This document shows, piece by piece, positions 43,081-56,489 of a stretch of DNA of 64,000 bases. The number at the start of each line of letters is the position of its first letter. Position 1 is the stretch's first letter. This DNA is from Lethocerus indicus (Eukaryota > Arthropoda > Insecta > Hemiptera > Belostomatidae). Position numbers and translations under genes: made by a program. The notes beneath the pieces are model-generated. The model made no database searches and was not told the DNA's origin. It was given only the letters and a program-made list of their open reading frames with translations. The stretch is taken from assembly GCA_019843655.1 (NCBI GenBank), contig JACDQD010000002.1, forward strand, positions 38,387,852 to 38,451,851. Direction: 5' to 3'.

Positions 43081-43253
43081 AATGACTGGTGTTTTAAAAA
43101 ACGGGTCAATGTCGTCCGATTTCTCGGACAAATACAGAGAAATAAGTGGTAGACGTCGGTGAGTTGTTAGAGGTTAACGGTTGCATAACCTCACCGGGTT
43201 TACCGGCCTTACACTGTTAGAAAGTGGATGAATAAAAAACATAAAAAGGATAC

Positions 43254-43341
43254 CGACTGCTAGTATTCTGTTCTGCAGCGTCTCGACCGGTACTGGCTTA
43301 CCGGCCCTCTCTATCAGCTGCCAGAGGCCCTGGACGCCCAT
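43254..43341 (-). CDS. XPG/ERCC5 exon 1 with start codon
   Basis: The minus strand reads MGVQGLWQLIERAGKPVPVE followed by TLQNRILAV and one extra base before a GTATCC donor. MGVxGLWxLxExxGxPV is the invariant N-terminus of XPG, whose second-residue glycine and start are essential in the family. The single leftover G joins the AC of exon 2 to make the conserved Asp. The ATG at 43339-43341 is preceded by a CAGCTC hexamer repeat. This fixes the gene as 43341 to 12987, about 30 kb. Confidence 0.95.
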
Positions 43342-43394
43342 CGCTGGAGCTGGAGCTGGAGCTGGAGCTGGAGCTGGAGCTGGAGCTGGAGGCA
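43342..43394. repeat. (GGAGCT)n hexamer immediately upstream of the XPG start codon
   Basis: About eight copies of the hexamer end two bases from the ATG. In the transcript this would be a CAGCTC repeat in the 5' leader. Confidence 0.9.
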
Positions 43395-43740
43395 GCCGCT
43401 AGGGGCCCCGATCACCGGGAGTACGTCCTCCCCACCCTGGAATATGCCGAGAGAGATAGATATAGTGGGAGAGCGGCTCTACGCGTGCGTGTACGTGGGG
43501 TACGTGCGGGTACGTGCGGCCGGCCTCCCTCCCCCTCCCTCCCTCTCCCTATCCCAGGGAACGGATGCCGGCTACAATTCTCACACAAACGGAGCCGTCC
43601 CCACCACCGCCGCCTCCTCCTCCGTTGATGACCTCCGTGGGAAATAAACACGGGCCGGACCTCGCTTATACACAACGCGGCTACTGCGGGCGGAGAGAAA
43701 AAAAAAAATCATACAGTATTGCCGCCATACTACGATTTGT
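43395..43740 (-). promoter_or_regulatory. Probable XPG promoter region
   Basis: The only sequence directly upstream of XPG exon 1 that is not repeat. It is more GC-rich than its surroundings and contains TACGTG repeats near 43491-43516. No TATA box or defined initiator is recognised. Assignment is by position only. Confidence 0.3.
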
Positions 43741-43834
43741 TGGGTTGGCAACAGTGCAATCGCGAATTTGGCCTAACGGTCTCTAAACTCGGCCCATTAG
43801 ATAAATTCGGCTCAGCCGCCAATATTTCCAGTCT

Positions 43835-44140
43835 CGACAAGAATCGATAATTACCTTTATTCGGGCCTCATTTTCGATCTCCTCCAGACCGACGGACGTC
43901 CTCCGGAGCGCGATCCCCTCGTCTTCCAACCAAAAAAATTACCCCCACCCCACCCCCGACCGGAAGAATTTCCCAGTACTGACAATTGCGAAAATAAAAA
44001 AAAAAAGCGAAATGCGACTTTTTAACTTTATATATACACACACAGCACACTTTCAATTTCTATACCGAATATTTCGGAAAGGACCACAAATTAATAACGT
44101 ATCGAAGAAGGCGCTTAAAAAATATGTACAACTCAAATAA
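43835..44140. mobile_element. Family A element fragment upstream of XPG
   Basis: Contains CGATCTCCTCCAGACCGACG, GACGTCCTCCGGAGCGCGAT and AATTTCTATACCGAATATTT, and ends near AAAAAATATGTACAACTC. Diverged. Confidence 0.65.
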
Positions 44141-44469
44141 AATTCGGTGCGTGTCTTGTTACTTCGTTATTACTCGAAATCTCATTTCAGGAATTAATAT
44201 TTCAATCTGTTTCCTATTACTGGTCCGTTACGCTTGTTAGTTTTTTTTTTTATGCCTACTACAAAAATTTCATTGCGAGCCTAATTTTTTTTTCGTCGAG
44301 AAGTTATCAATCTAAATTCTTTTACGTAATTCCGCTGTCCGTTTCTTATATAATAATAGGTGAAAATTAATTTTATTTTAGGGTTTTTTTTTTAGTACTA
44401 CCAGTGAGACAGAATTATGCCATCGGCAGGTCTATTTATTGCTTTGAATAATTTATAAAATCTCTATTA

Positions 44470-44544
44470 ATAAAAAGGCACTTAAAAATATGTATAACGC
44501 CAGTTGTTGTTGTCGGTGAATTCCGCAATTATGTAGTTGCCGTC

Positions 44545-44601
<57 letters not shown>
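44470..44601. mobile_element. Family A terminus followed by an (AT)n run
   Basis: CACTTAAAAATATGTATAAC and GGTGAATTCCGCAATTATGT form one terminal repeat. It is followed by an AT run of about 54 bp at 44546-44601. Confidence 0.7.
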
Positions 44602-44605
<4 letters not shown>

Positions 44606-44609
44606 TGGA

Positions 44610-45270
44610 TTCGAATACAACGCAAAATTTTTAAACAAATAAATAATTTATAAGATAAATAAATGTATGCGATAAAAAAATTACGTTATATTATATTGTA
44701 TAGAATAAATAGTAAATAAATTATATCTGGCGATACAGTTGTATATTGATGCGACTGTACGCTATTTTCGATCGGTCGTCCATCTTGGAAAATGTTCCGA
44801 ACGCGAAATTTTCACCAAATCGAAGCTGATTTGAAAAAAAGAAAAATTGTTCCCGATATAAATACCGGAGGAGAAAAGGATGAAGAGAAAAGGTGATCGT
44901 CCCTTCAATTACTGTTTTTTTTTTTAAAGGTACGTATAAACCGGTGAGACGATTTTGCGGCGGTCACTAAGAAAGAGCGATTTCTGGGCTAAAATCGATC
45001 TTTACCGGGTGAAATCCTCCCTCGGAGCGTAAAAAGCGTAAAAAGTCAATAATATAGCGGAATTATTGGGCCGAAATCGATACCCAGGCATCGGAGGACG
45101 CGGAGCGCCTCCCGTTAGTCGGACAACGCCGACTGTTTTTTAAACGGTGGGAAAAAAAAAGAAATATCGAGCTAATTTTTTTTCCCATTCTTTCTATTGC
45201 GACCGGAGCGAAACAACGCCCTTTTAAGTGGAACACATTTTTTTAATTTTTTTTTTTATATTATACTCAG
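44610..45270. other. Intergenic, nothing recognised
   Basis: AT-rich at first, then mixed composition. No frame, element or repeat that I can support. Confidence 0.45.
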
Positions 45271-45271
45271 C

Positions 45272-45325
45272 GACGGGACGCGCGCGGGGGCGGGCCCGCG
45301 GCGTGGCCGCCATTTTGGCCGGCGT
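45272..45325. promoter_or_regulatory. Short CpG-rich segment with AAAATGGCGGCC on the minus strand
   Basis: GC-rich sequence CGCGCGGGGGCGGGCCCGCG beside GTGGCCGCCATTTTGG. On the minus strand this gives AAAATGGCGGCC, a favourable start context opening 23 codons, and also a GCCAT core of the Pho/YY1 type. It could be a first exon or promoter of an unseen minus-strand gene. No downstream exon is identified. Confidence 0.25.
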
Positions 45326-45327
45326 CG

Positions 45328-45705
45328 GAGAAAATAATCGATATTTTCGTATCGATATATCGAAAACGGTCGATTGTCGGTAAAAACGATTCCCCCCGAA
45401 ACTGCCGTTCACGCTCTAAGTCACGAAATCTAATCTGAAAGCGTCGGGAAACCGCCGGAACCGGGAAACCACTCTATTCCCGCGGGATCCCCTAATATCC
45501 GGGAAGAGAGTCCCCGACGGGCTGAGGGCCGAAATCGCTTCTACAAGTCATTATCTCCAGTTCTGATGATCACTCGTTTAACTTTGTACAATACTTTTGT
45601 AAATCATTTTCACCTCGCCTTACAGGATTTTCGGCCAGAATCGTTTTTTTTCCCCCCGACAATCGACCGGTTTCGATATATCGATACGATTTCGATATTT
45701 TCTAT
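45328..45705. repeat. Inverted repeat with about 65-bp arms
   Basis: The left arm at about 45328-45395 (ATCGATATTTTCGTATCGAT, ATATCGAAAACGGTCGATTG) recurs in reverse complement at about 45636-45705 (CGACAATCGACCGGTTTCGA, TATATCGATACGATTTCGAT). The spacer is about 240 bp. A GATATATC tetramer-like run follows at 45842-45874. Confidence 0.75.
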
Positions 45706-46152
45706 CCGCCGTCCAATCGTTTCCGCCCCCCCCATTTTTTTTTTAATTTTCCTACCGCCGTCGTTTTTTCTTCGAAAATTCGCAAAACCGGTTTGTGAAC
45801 GGTTTCCAGTTTCGACTAGCGGCGAAAATGCTCGCCGGGGACGATATATCGATATATCGATATATCGATATATGTGTGTGCGTGTTTGTGACGTCACCGG
45901 ACCGAATACAGAATGGGGGCGTACCGAAATTGACGCAATTGATTCTTGCGGCCCGTAAAAACCCAAAAAACAACCCGTTCAAATGTCAATACCGTCCTGT
46001 GAATGTCCGGGAACAAATTTTGCGCAAATTTCAAGAAAATTCCCACAGCGTAGAAATCGCTGAAGATGTCCGTCTTTCCGCGTGCTCAGTAAGTAAAAAA
46101 TTGGACACAAGAACTGACAAACCAAATTCAAATATTGCCTTAATTTTGGGAC

Positions 46153-46155
<3 letters not shown>

Positions 46156-46190
<35 letters not shown>
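46156..46190. repeat. (AT)n microsatellite
   Basis: AT run of about 34 bp; a second of about 46 bp lies at 46639-46685. Confidence 0.95.
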
Positions 46191-46193
<3 letters not shown>

Positions 46194-46638
46194 TATTGTA
46201 TGATTATTCTATTGCAGTATAAACATCGTTTACACGTTATCCCTGGTTATCCTGGAGGGAGAAGATTCCAGTCGGCCCGGAAGATCCCGGCACAGGAGAA
46301 ACGATCTGCTTAATCCCGAAAGCGGCTGAAATTCCTTCGGGAACCGGGGGGGGGGAGGCGGAGGTGGAGGGCGTGTCTTCCCCGCGACACGTGAAAAGGT
46401 ATGAGATAAGAAAATTGTAAGGCTGTAATTAGTAATAAAAAAGGCTTTTCCGGGGTGACCGCTCCCCCGGGAATAAGACACATCCCGCCTGGGATATCGT
46501 GGACACGTGTTCGGGTTCGGTCCGGCCCCAAGGGCTGATGAAAGCCCTTAACAGCCCTATCTCTCCCCACCCTCCTACAGCTGTTGGCTATCGACCGTTT
46601 CGCTACCCCTATTTCATCGGCCCTTCACAGACAATACA

Positions 46639-46685
<47 letters not shown>

Positions 46686-46688
<3 letters not shown>

Positions 46689-47180
46689 GGATTTTTCGTT
46701 GAAAGACGTGGAGGAGCGCCGCCGGAGGAGGCCGATGATGACCCCGCCTCTTATAATGCATAATGCATCTTATAACTGCATTCAAGGAAACCGTCTCTAC
46801 GGGGCTTATCCGCGCCCCCGAAGATGTACTGGCGCACTTGACGCCACTTGTTGTCGGTGAATTCCCCGTCTTCTCCTCTCCCCCGACGTCCTGCCAGAGA
46901 TCCCGCGTCCCGTCCCAATTCGGCCCTTTAAAGGACGGCAGAGTTTCGGTACTGCACTTGGCGAAATTCCGGTCGTGGGGATGGGGATTTTTCGTTGAAA
47001 GACGAGGAGGAGGTCGACAATGACCGCCCCCCAATAAAGGCCATAGTTCAACACTGGGACATTGCAGAGAACCCTGAATGCATCTAATAACTGCATTCAA
47101 GGAAACCCTCTACGGGCTTATCCGCGAGCGGAAGATGTACTGGCGATACACTTTTCGTGACGCCACTTGTCCCCCGTTTT
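46686..47180. mobile_element. Family A elements, two diverged copies
   Basis: GGGGATTTTTCGTTGAAAGA occurs near 46686 and again near 46980. CATAGTTCAACACTGGGACA, TTCAAGGAAACCGTCTCTAC and TTGACGCCACTTGTTGTCGG mark the family. Two partial direct copies are about 290 bp apart. Confidence 0.7.
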
Positions 47181-47274
47181 GAACTGGTATTTTATCCCCC
47201 TCGTAGGAAAACATATAAAATGAGGTTGTCCCCAATGAGTATCGAACAGCCAAATATCCGACTGAACAGTCAGT

Positions 47275-48056
47275 CTGCAGTTGACTCGTTTCTGTCTGTG
47301 TGGATGTTAATAACGCCATTTCGAACACCTACAGTCTCGATAATATCTTTAAGTTGGACTTTAAGTTACAATTCTGCCAGTCGGTCAATTAGTTTGCAAG
47401 TTATGGACTGTTAAACGGTGGATACATTACCACCCTTCTATTGGGTCGGCGACTGAGGAGTAATTGCAATTCACGAGGACAAGCGGAATACGTACCTATA
47501 TATATTCAGTATGACAACATCTTCTTCCGTTTGATATATTCATAGTATGGACTTTAAGTTACACTTTGACCAAAGAGAGGACAACTCGGTCAATTAGTTT
47601 GCGAGTTATGGACTGTTAAACCGGTGGGTCAAATCGCACAACTTTACCGTCTCTATTGGGTCGGCGACTGAGGAGTAATTGCGGCCGTTCACGAGGACAA
47701 GCGGAATACGTACCTACAGTACCTGACAACATCTTTCCGTTTGATATCTTCAAGTTGGACTTTAAGCTACACTTTGACCAAAAGAGGGACAACGGCTGTC
47801 AATTAGTTTGCGAGTTATGGACAGTACTGAACGGTGGATACATTTTTTGGACCACCCTTTATCAGTCGGAGGAGCATTTCAGCGGAATTCACGAGACAAG
47901 AGTGAATACGTACCTAATTTTCAGTACCTGACAACATCGTTTGATATCTTCAGAGTTGGACTTTGCCACACTTTGACCAAAAAGAGGACAACTGTCAATT
48001 AGTTTGAGTTATGGACTGTTGAACGGTGGATTATATTTTTTGGACCACCCTCTGTA
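47275..48056 (+). repeat. Four tandem 3' ends of the mariner-like element
   Basis: Four direct units of about 200 bp each run from TTTAAGTTGGACTTTAAG-type sequence through GTCAATTAGTTTGCGAGTTA and TGGACTGTTAAACGGTGGAT to a fragment of the outer terminus. Units 1-3 are followed by TCGGCGACTGAGGAGTAATT or a variant. The last ends TTTTTTGGACCACCCTCTGT, the exact outer tip of the element. Transposase sequence is absent, so these are satellite-like amplified ends. Confidence 0.85.
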
Positions 48057-48059
48057 GAC

Positions 48060-49525
48060 AGTACGCCTAAAAACACTAAAAGCCGCATTTCAGAGTAGCG
48101 CCTAAATGGCATTTGGCCGATTTTGCGCCTAAACTAATTTCGGGCCTAAAGACCGCATTTCTTGGCCGATTTTGTGCGTAAAAATATTTTTGAACGATTT
48201 TGCGCCTGAAAACCTCATTTTTGACTTAGGACAGCATTTTTGGCCGATTCGTTGCACCTAAAAGCCCATTTTTCCGCGTAAAAGCTGATTTTTGGGCCGA
48301 TTTTGGTCAGAACGGCATATGGCCGATTTTGTGCCTAAAACCATGTTTTTGGCCGATTGCGCCTGAAAAACATTTTTAGGCCTAAAATTTTGGGCCGATT
48401 TTTGCAAAACGCATTTTTGGCCGATTTTGCGCCTAAAAATTTTAGACTTAAAATTTTGGGCCGATTTTTGCAAAACGCATTTTTGGCCGATTTTGCGCCT
48501 AAAAATTTTAGACTTAAAACAGCATTTTCGGCCGATTTTGCGCCTAAAACCCATTTTCCGCGTAAAACTGATTTTTGGCCGATTTCCCTAAAACCTCATT
48601 TTTGGCCTAAAACGGCATTTTGGCCGATTTTGCGGCCTAAAACCCCATTTTTCTGCGTTAAAACTGCATTTTTCGGGTAAAAAACATTTTTGGGCCTAAA
48701 ACCGCATTTTGTGCCGATTTCGCGCCTAAAACCCCATTTCTCTGCGTAAAACTGCATTTTGGTCCTAAAAACCTCATTTTTTGGCCGATTTTGTGCCTAA
48801 AAACCGTATTTTTGGCCGATTTCGCGCCTAAAAACCCCATTTCTCCGCGTAAAAACTGCATTTTGGTCCTGAAAACCTCATTTTTTGGCCGATTTTTTGA
48901 CCTAAAAACCATATTTTCGGACGATTTGACGCCTAAAAACCCCATTTTTCCGCGTAAAACTGCATTTTGGTCCTAAAAACCTCATTTTTTGGCCGATTTT
49001 TTGACCTAAAAACCGTATTTTGGACGATTTGACGCCTAAAAACCCCATTTTTCCGCGTAAAAACTGCATTTTGGTCCTAAAAACCTCATTTGTTGGCCGA
49101 TTTTGTGCCTAAAAACCGTATTTTTGGCCGATTTCGCGCCTAAAAACCCCATTTTTCCGCGTAAAACTGCATTTTGGTCCTAAAAACCTCATTTTTTGGC
49201 CGATTTTTTGACCTAAAAACCGTATTTTCGGACGATTTGACGCCTAAAAACCCCATTTTTCCGCGTAAAGAGCTGCATTTTGGTCCTGAAAACCTCATTT
49301 TTTGGCCGATTTTGTGCCTAAAAACCGATTTGCGCCTAAAACCCCATTTTCTGCGTAAAACTGCATTTTGGTCCTAAAACCTCATTTTGGCCGATTTTTG
49401 ACCTAAAACCATTTTGGACGATTTGACGCCTAAAACCCCATTTTCCGCGTAAAACTGCATTTTGGTCCTGAAAACCTCATTTTGGCCGATTTTTGACCTA
49501 AAACCATATTTTTGGACGATTTTGA
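48060..49525. repeat. Satellite array with 105-bp higher-order unit
   Basis: Built of about 26-30-bp pieces of the type GGCCGATTTTGCGCCTAAAA plus ACCCCATTTTTC. In the right half four pieces form a regular unit of 102-105 bp marked by CCGCGTAAAACTGCATTTTG (near 48845, 48950, 49052, 49157 and 49261). The left half is irregular. Related pieces reappear at 60130-60500 and 62050-64000. Confidence 0.93.
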
Positions 49526-49539
49526 TTTCAAAAAAAAAC

Positions 49540-51502
<1,963 letters not shown>

Positions 51503-51539
51503 CCGTTTCGACGATTGCGTTCTACCTCGCTTATTATAT

Positions 51540-52745
51540 ATATATTATCCACATTTCGACTAACAACAATCGATTTCTATGCATTCTATTCGCCGAAATC
51601 GAATTGCTCATATTTATATTATCCACATTTCGACTAACAACAATCGGAGTACCGTCACCATTTTATACTATCCACTAAGCATTCTATCGCCTTTTCACCG
51701 GCTATATCTCTTTGGTCGAACGGGCCAAATACGATTTCTGAGTAATTACGTTGAAATCGGAATTGCTCGCCTATTTATATTATCCACATTTCGACTAACA
51801 ACAATTGAATTACCCGTTGATTTTATACTATCCACTAAGCATTCTATCGCAACGACTATAAAACGTTCGATGTCTATTTTTCACCGGCTATATCTCTTTG
51901 GTCGAACGGGCCAAATACAATTTCTGAGTAATTACGTTGAAATCGGAATTGCTCGCCTATTTATATTATCCACATTTCGACTAACAACAATCGGAGTACC
52001 GTTCGCCCCGATTTTATACTATCCACTAAGCATTCTATCGCAACGACTATAAAAACGTTCGATAATCTATTTTTCACCGGCTATATCTCTTTGGTCGAAC
52101 GGGCCAAATACGATTTCTGAGTAATTACGTTGAAATCGGAATTGCTCGCCTATTTATATTATCCACATTTCGACTAACAACAATCGGAGTACCGTTCGCC
52201 CCGATTTTATACTATCCACTAAGCATTCTATCGCAACGACTATAAAAACGTTCGATAATCTATTTTTCACCGGCTATATCTCTTTGGTCGAACGGGCCAA
52301 ATACAATTTCTGAGTAATTACGTTGAAATCGGAATTGCTCGCCTATTTATATTATCCACATTTCGACTAACAACAATCGGAGTACCGTTCGCCCCGATTT
52401 TATACTATCCACTAAGCATTCTATCGCAACGACTATAAAAACGTTCGATAATCTCTATTTTCACCGGCTATATCTCTTGGTCGAACGGGCCAAATACAAT
52501 TTCTGAGTAATTACGCTTGAAATCGAATTGCTCGCCTATTTATATTATCCACATTTCGACTAACAACAATCGGAGTACCGTTCGCCCCGATTTTATACTA
52601 TCCACTAAGCATTCTATCGCAACGACTATAAAAACATTCTATTTTTCACCGGCTATATCTCTTTGGTCGAACGGGCCAAATACGATTTCTGAGTAATTAC
52701 GTTGAAATCGGAATTGCTCGCCTATTTATATTATCCGCATTTTAT
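51540..52745. repeat. About 190-bp satellite array directly after Su(H)
   Basis: Six to seven units of 182-194 bp share TATCTCTTTGGTCGAACGGG, CAAATACGATTTCTGAGTAA, TTGCTCGCCTATTTATATTA and CCACATTTCGACTAACAACA. The array begins about 40 bp after the stop codon, so it may form part of the 3' untranslated region. Open frames in it are by-products. Confidence 0.93.
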
Positions 52746-52749
52746 CCGG

Positions 52750-53735
52750 CTATTTTTTCTCTAATCGACGCACGGAAATTTCTTATTAATTGCGTTAAAA
52801 TCGGAATCATCTGTCTATATACATTATCGGCATTATCTGTCTGACTTTGGGTTATTTTTCATACGTTGATCGCTAGACATTTTATTCAAATTATCGGGCA
52901 TTTTTTGGGGGTATTTTTCTCTAGTAATTATTGGAACCGCAATTTTTTTCAGTCCTCATTTTTGTTTTGAGTTCGAACGGGAAAAATTACAGTTTTGCGA
53001 ATTTCCGAGCGTTTTTTTTCGGAACGTTTTATTCGAAAAGTTATTTCGAAAAATGTCTTTACGTATCTTATAAAAAGAAAATCGTCGTTGAACGACACAC
53101 ACATTTCCTACCGGATTACATCAATGTCTTAATCGGTTACGGAATCAATTCGTTAAATTTTTAAAGTATTCCGTAATTGTTGAAATTCGGGGTTCTGTCC
53201 ATTTTATCCGTCGTGGGATAAAATTTTACGAATACTTTCATTTAAAACCAACAACAACAACAACAACAACAGTACAGTTTTAAAGTCCGGACGCAATAGT
53301 CGAAAGGTCATTCGAAGCCGCTACACCTTTTTTTCCTTTTTAAATATTGGACATAAATATTAATAATACGGTTTATAGTATGACCGTTTCGTTACCGTAA
53401 AATAAGCAGCGATCATAGCTTAAAATAAGGGCCGAGTCATACTGACTAGTTTCATTGAAACGATGCTAATGTTCATTTAAACAGGAAACTGCCCCCATTA
53501 TCGCGCAGGTCCCCCGTTTCGGGGGCCTCCCAATATCAATATTCGAAGGTCGAAAGACGATTACGGAGCGGAATTGAAAAGTCCGTGTTACGTCGATGTT
53601 AGCAATTGAAAATTAGGGTTTTTTTTTTTCGCCGTCCACAAAATCCCTACAGTCTCGCTTTTCGATAAGTCCCGCGGCTTCGGCGTATCGTTTTCTCTAT
53701 AAATATACCCGCTGCCAACAACAAACAAACCGCGA
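52750..53735. other. Downstream of Su(H), no gene recognised
   Basis: AT-rich sequence with one diverged fragment of the preceding satellite at its start and a CAA trinucleotide run near 53251-53269. A 77-codon plus-strand frame has no recognisable features. Confidence 0.45.
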
Positions 53736-53737
53736 GT

Positions 53738-54390
53738 AGGTTACAGCATTTCCCCCAACATCGTTACACTACTTAATATTTACATATCCTATCGACTGTA
53801 CGGAATGTATTCGTTGAACAACTCAAACTGGGATAGAATAACGCCCTTTTTTTTTTCTTATCCAGCCTGTTATTCTCCAGTTTTTACGTTGCGGTACAAT
53901 AAGGCGGAAACGTTATTCGCACAGGTTATAAACAAACGGAAAGGTTATAAACGACGGAAACATCTTAGCGATTTGTAAACACGTTTCGAGTGTTCCCTAA
54001 CGACTGGAATTATGAGCGCGTTGTGTGTGTGTCAAAAAAAAAAAATATGTTTTTTTACAGCGTTTCCCCCAGCATCGTAACATCACTTAATAGTTGCGTT
54101 AACATCCTATCGACTGTACGGAATATATTCGTTGAACAATTCAAACTGGGATAGAATAACGCCCCTTTTTTTTTTTTTTTTTCTTATCCAGCCTGTTATT
54201 CTCCAGTTTTACGTTGCGGTACAATAAGGCGGAAACGTTATTCGCACAGGTTATAAACAAACGGAAAGGTTATAAACATTACATTTGGCGAAACATCTTA
54301 GCGATTTGTAAAAACGTTCGACTGTTACCTAACGACTGGAATTATGCGGTTGTGTGTGTGTGTGTCAAAAAAATGTTTTTTACAGTTCTA
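53738..54390. repeat. Tandem duplication, two units of about 320 bp
   Basis: The block TTACAGCATTTCCCCCAACA ... CGACTGTACGGAATGTATTC ... CAAACTGGGATAGAATAACG ... GTGTGTGTGTCAAAAA at 53738-54040 is repeated with small changes at 54055-54390. Both copies contain a T run of about 10-20. Confidence 0.88.
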
Positions 54391-54639
54391 TCGATATAAA
54401 ATCTAATTTAAATTAGTGGATGGGTCGACCGCCACTTACAGTGAAATCTCCTTCGCTCCAATGCTGCAAATCGCGATAAAATTAAATAAATTTTAAATTT
54501 GAAGAATTTAACAAAACAACTTATTGTCCAAGTCGTCCCGGCCGAACCCCACCTTTGTATAAAATGTTTTAAACTTAATTTCTAAGTTTATATTAATTAA
54601 TATTCGATAGTTTTGTTACCTCCTCAGCTTTCAGAAATA

Positions 54640-54750
54640 CCTGTCTCCTCTGCTGCTAGTCGGTCTTTTGCTAGATCGGTTTTTCGCTGCTCGCCATCTT
54701 CAGTAGCACCCTGTGTAAGTACTGTTAGCACTTTGGATGTTTTTTTATAT

Positions 54751-54794
<44 letters not shown>

Positions 54795-55065
54795 GTATCT
54801 TGGTTATCGGGGGGAATTATGTTTGTCCTATTCGAGATACGTGCACGGATTGAGCAAAGTGACAGTGCAGTGCAGTGCAGTGCAGTTAGGATGGCCCCAA
54901 AGAAATATCCAAAGTGCTAACAGTGACTACTGAAGACGGCGAGCGGCCGAAACGCCACCGGTCTAGCAAAAGACCAAACCTACAGGCGAGAGACAGAGGA
55001 GACAGAAACATCACGAACCTACTACAGTATATTCCGAACCCCTCGCAGACCACACACACACACAC
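54640..55065. mobile_element. Family B foldback element, copy near 54.8 kb
   Basis: Left arm GGTCTTTTGCTAGATCGG, GCTCGCCATCTTCAGTAGC and AGCACTTTGGATGTTTTTTT. Right arm AAATATCCAAAGTGCTAACA, GACGGCGAGCGGCC and CGGTCTAGCAAAAGACCAAA. The centre has an AT run (54748-54791), TATCTTGGTTATCGGGGGGA and a GTGCA run. The outer right edge reads GAGACAGAAACATCACGAAC. Confidence 0.85.
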
Positions 55066-55069
55066 AGGT

Positions 55070-56485
55070 GATATTAAATTACCTTTACTGTCACCTGAAT
55101 ACGGGCGAACGGGCGGCAGTCAACCGCTATCTATTCCATTTTTTTTTTTAAAACGATACACATCGGGTAACGGTGATTTCGAACGACTTTCTATACAGCG
55201 ATATTGCTTACCTTTTTATTTATTTATTTTTATTTATTTTAAACCCGAACGCTGCGCCTGCACAATAGACAATCAGTTTCTTCCTTCGTTCGTTTCCGTT
55301 AAAATACTTTGTACAATTTTTACGGAGGCTACAGAGATTGTAATAATAACGACGTAGGGGGATTTTCGATATTTTTAGGGCCTCGGGTGAACTTAAGCGG
55401 CTGTTGCAACGGATTTATTTTCCATTACGAATTACAACTTATTTTACTCGAAATTGAACACAAAACAGTAATGAGCGATTAGAAATGTTGTCTCCCACTT
55501 AAATATCGTTATTTATCGCCTGGTTATCAATTGCATCCCTCTTTATAGAGGCGGTTCTAAATATTTTCTCGGCTACATAAACCCTCTCCGAAGGGGTGAA
55601 ATTTACAGTACGTATATTGACCTATAAATATAAATAGGTAAACCTTGCTTGTAAAGTACACCATTGTATGTAAAAATTCGGTTACATTGCAGGAATAGAG
55701 GTAAATTTTATTTTTTATTTTTTTTTTCATAATCGATGACTTTGTCAAATTGAAATTTTTCTCTTCAGTCGCTTCGAGTCAAATAAAATCTGCAGTAAAT
55801 TTTTATTTATGCGATAATTTTATTTTTTTTTTTTTAACGATTAAACTTCTTTCTAAAATCCTGAACAGTTTGAATTCGGTTGTATTTCGACACGAGAGCG
55901 GTTCTAAAATTGCGCTAAATATGTTGCACCGTCTCGAACTCTGAGGAGTTGTGCGGAACCGATGATCGGAAAGGTTTTGAAATATTTTAAGAAGTCATAT
56001 CGAGCCGTAACGTAGATGTCACAATCGATGGTTTAAAAAAAATGTTTTAAATCGCAATTTAAAGCGAAATAAGTTCTCTTGCGAATCATCCACGGGGAAT
56101 TGAATCTATCTTAGGTTTTATCGTCGGAGGACATCTACCTTTTTTTTTTGTCCATTTCCTAATATTTCTTATTTAGTTTATATTTTAAATTGAAAGAAAT
56201 ACGTAATGAAATATATCAATTTGAAAAATTTGTTATCGATAATTTAAAATTTTCAATCCCAATTCTGATTAACCGAGTGACGGGGATCGTCCTTTTTTAT
56301 TTCTTATCAATTCCTAATATGTCCTATCGAATACAATTTTATATTAAAAAAGAAAATATACAATAAATAAAGCCGCGTCGCTATTTTCAATTTTATATTT
56401 AACCGGTTCTCTACCGGAGAATCTTCTGGAGATAACATCCACCGTAGCCATAGATTTTTTTCTCCATTATAGGAAATAAATTGGA
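55070..56485. other. Intergenic AT-rich stretch
   Basis: No gene recognised. Short frames on both strands lack splice context and family resemblance. Confidence 0.45.
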
Positions 56486-56489
56486 ATTG

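Noticed and set aside
41869..43131. The 420-codon minus-strand frame as a bona fide gene
   Set aside because: It follows the 105-bp satellite unit, whose length is divisible by three, and lies in XPG intron 1. I kept it only as a finding to test.
48258..49377. Lys/Phe/Pro-rich frames in the 48-kb array as a zinc-finger or silk-like protein
   Set aside because: The unit has irregular length, stops are frequent, and the same pattern arises in both strands and in the arrays at 60-64 kb.
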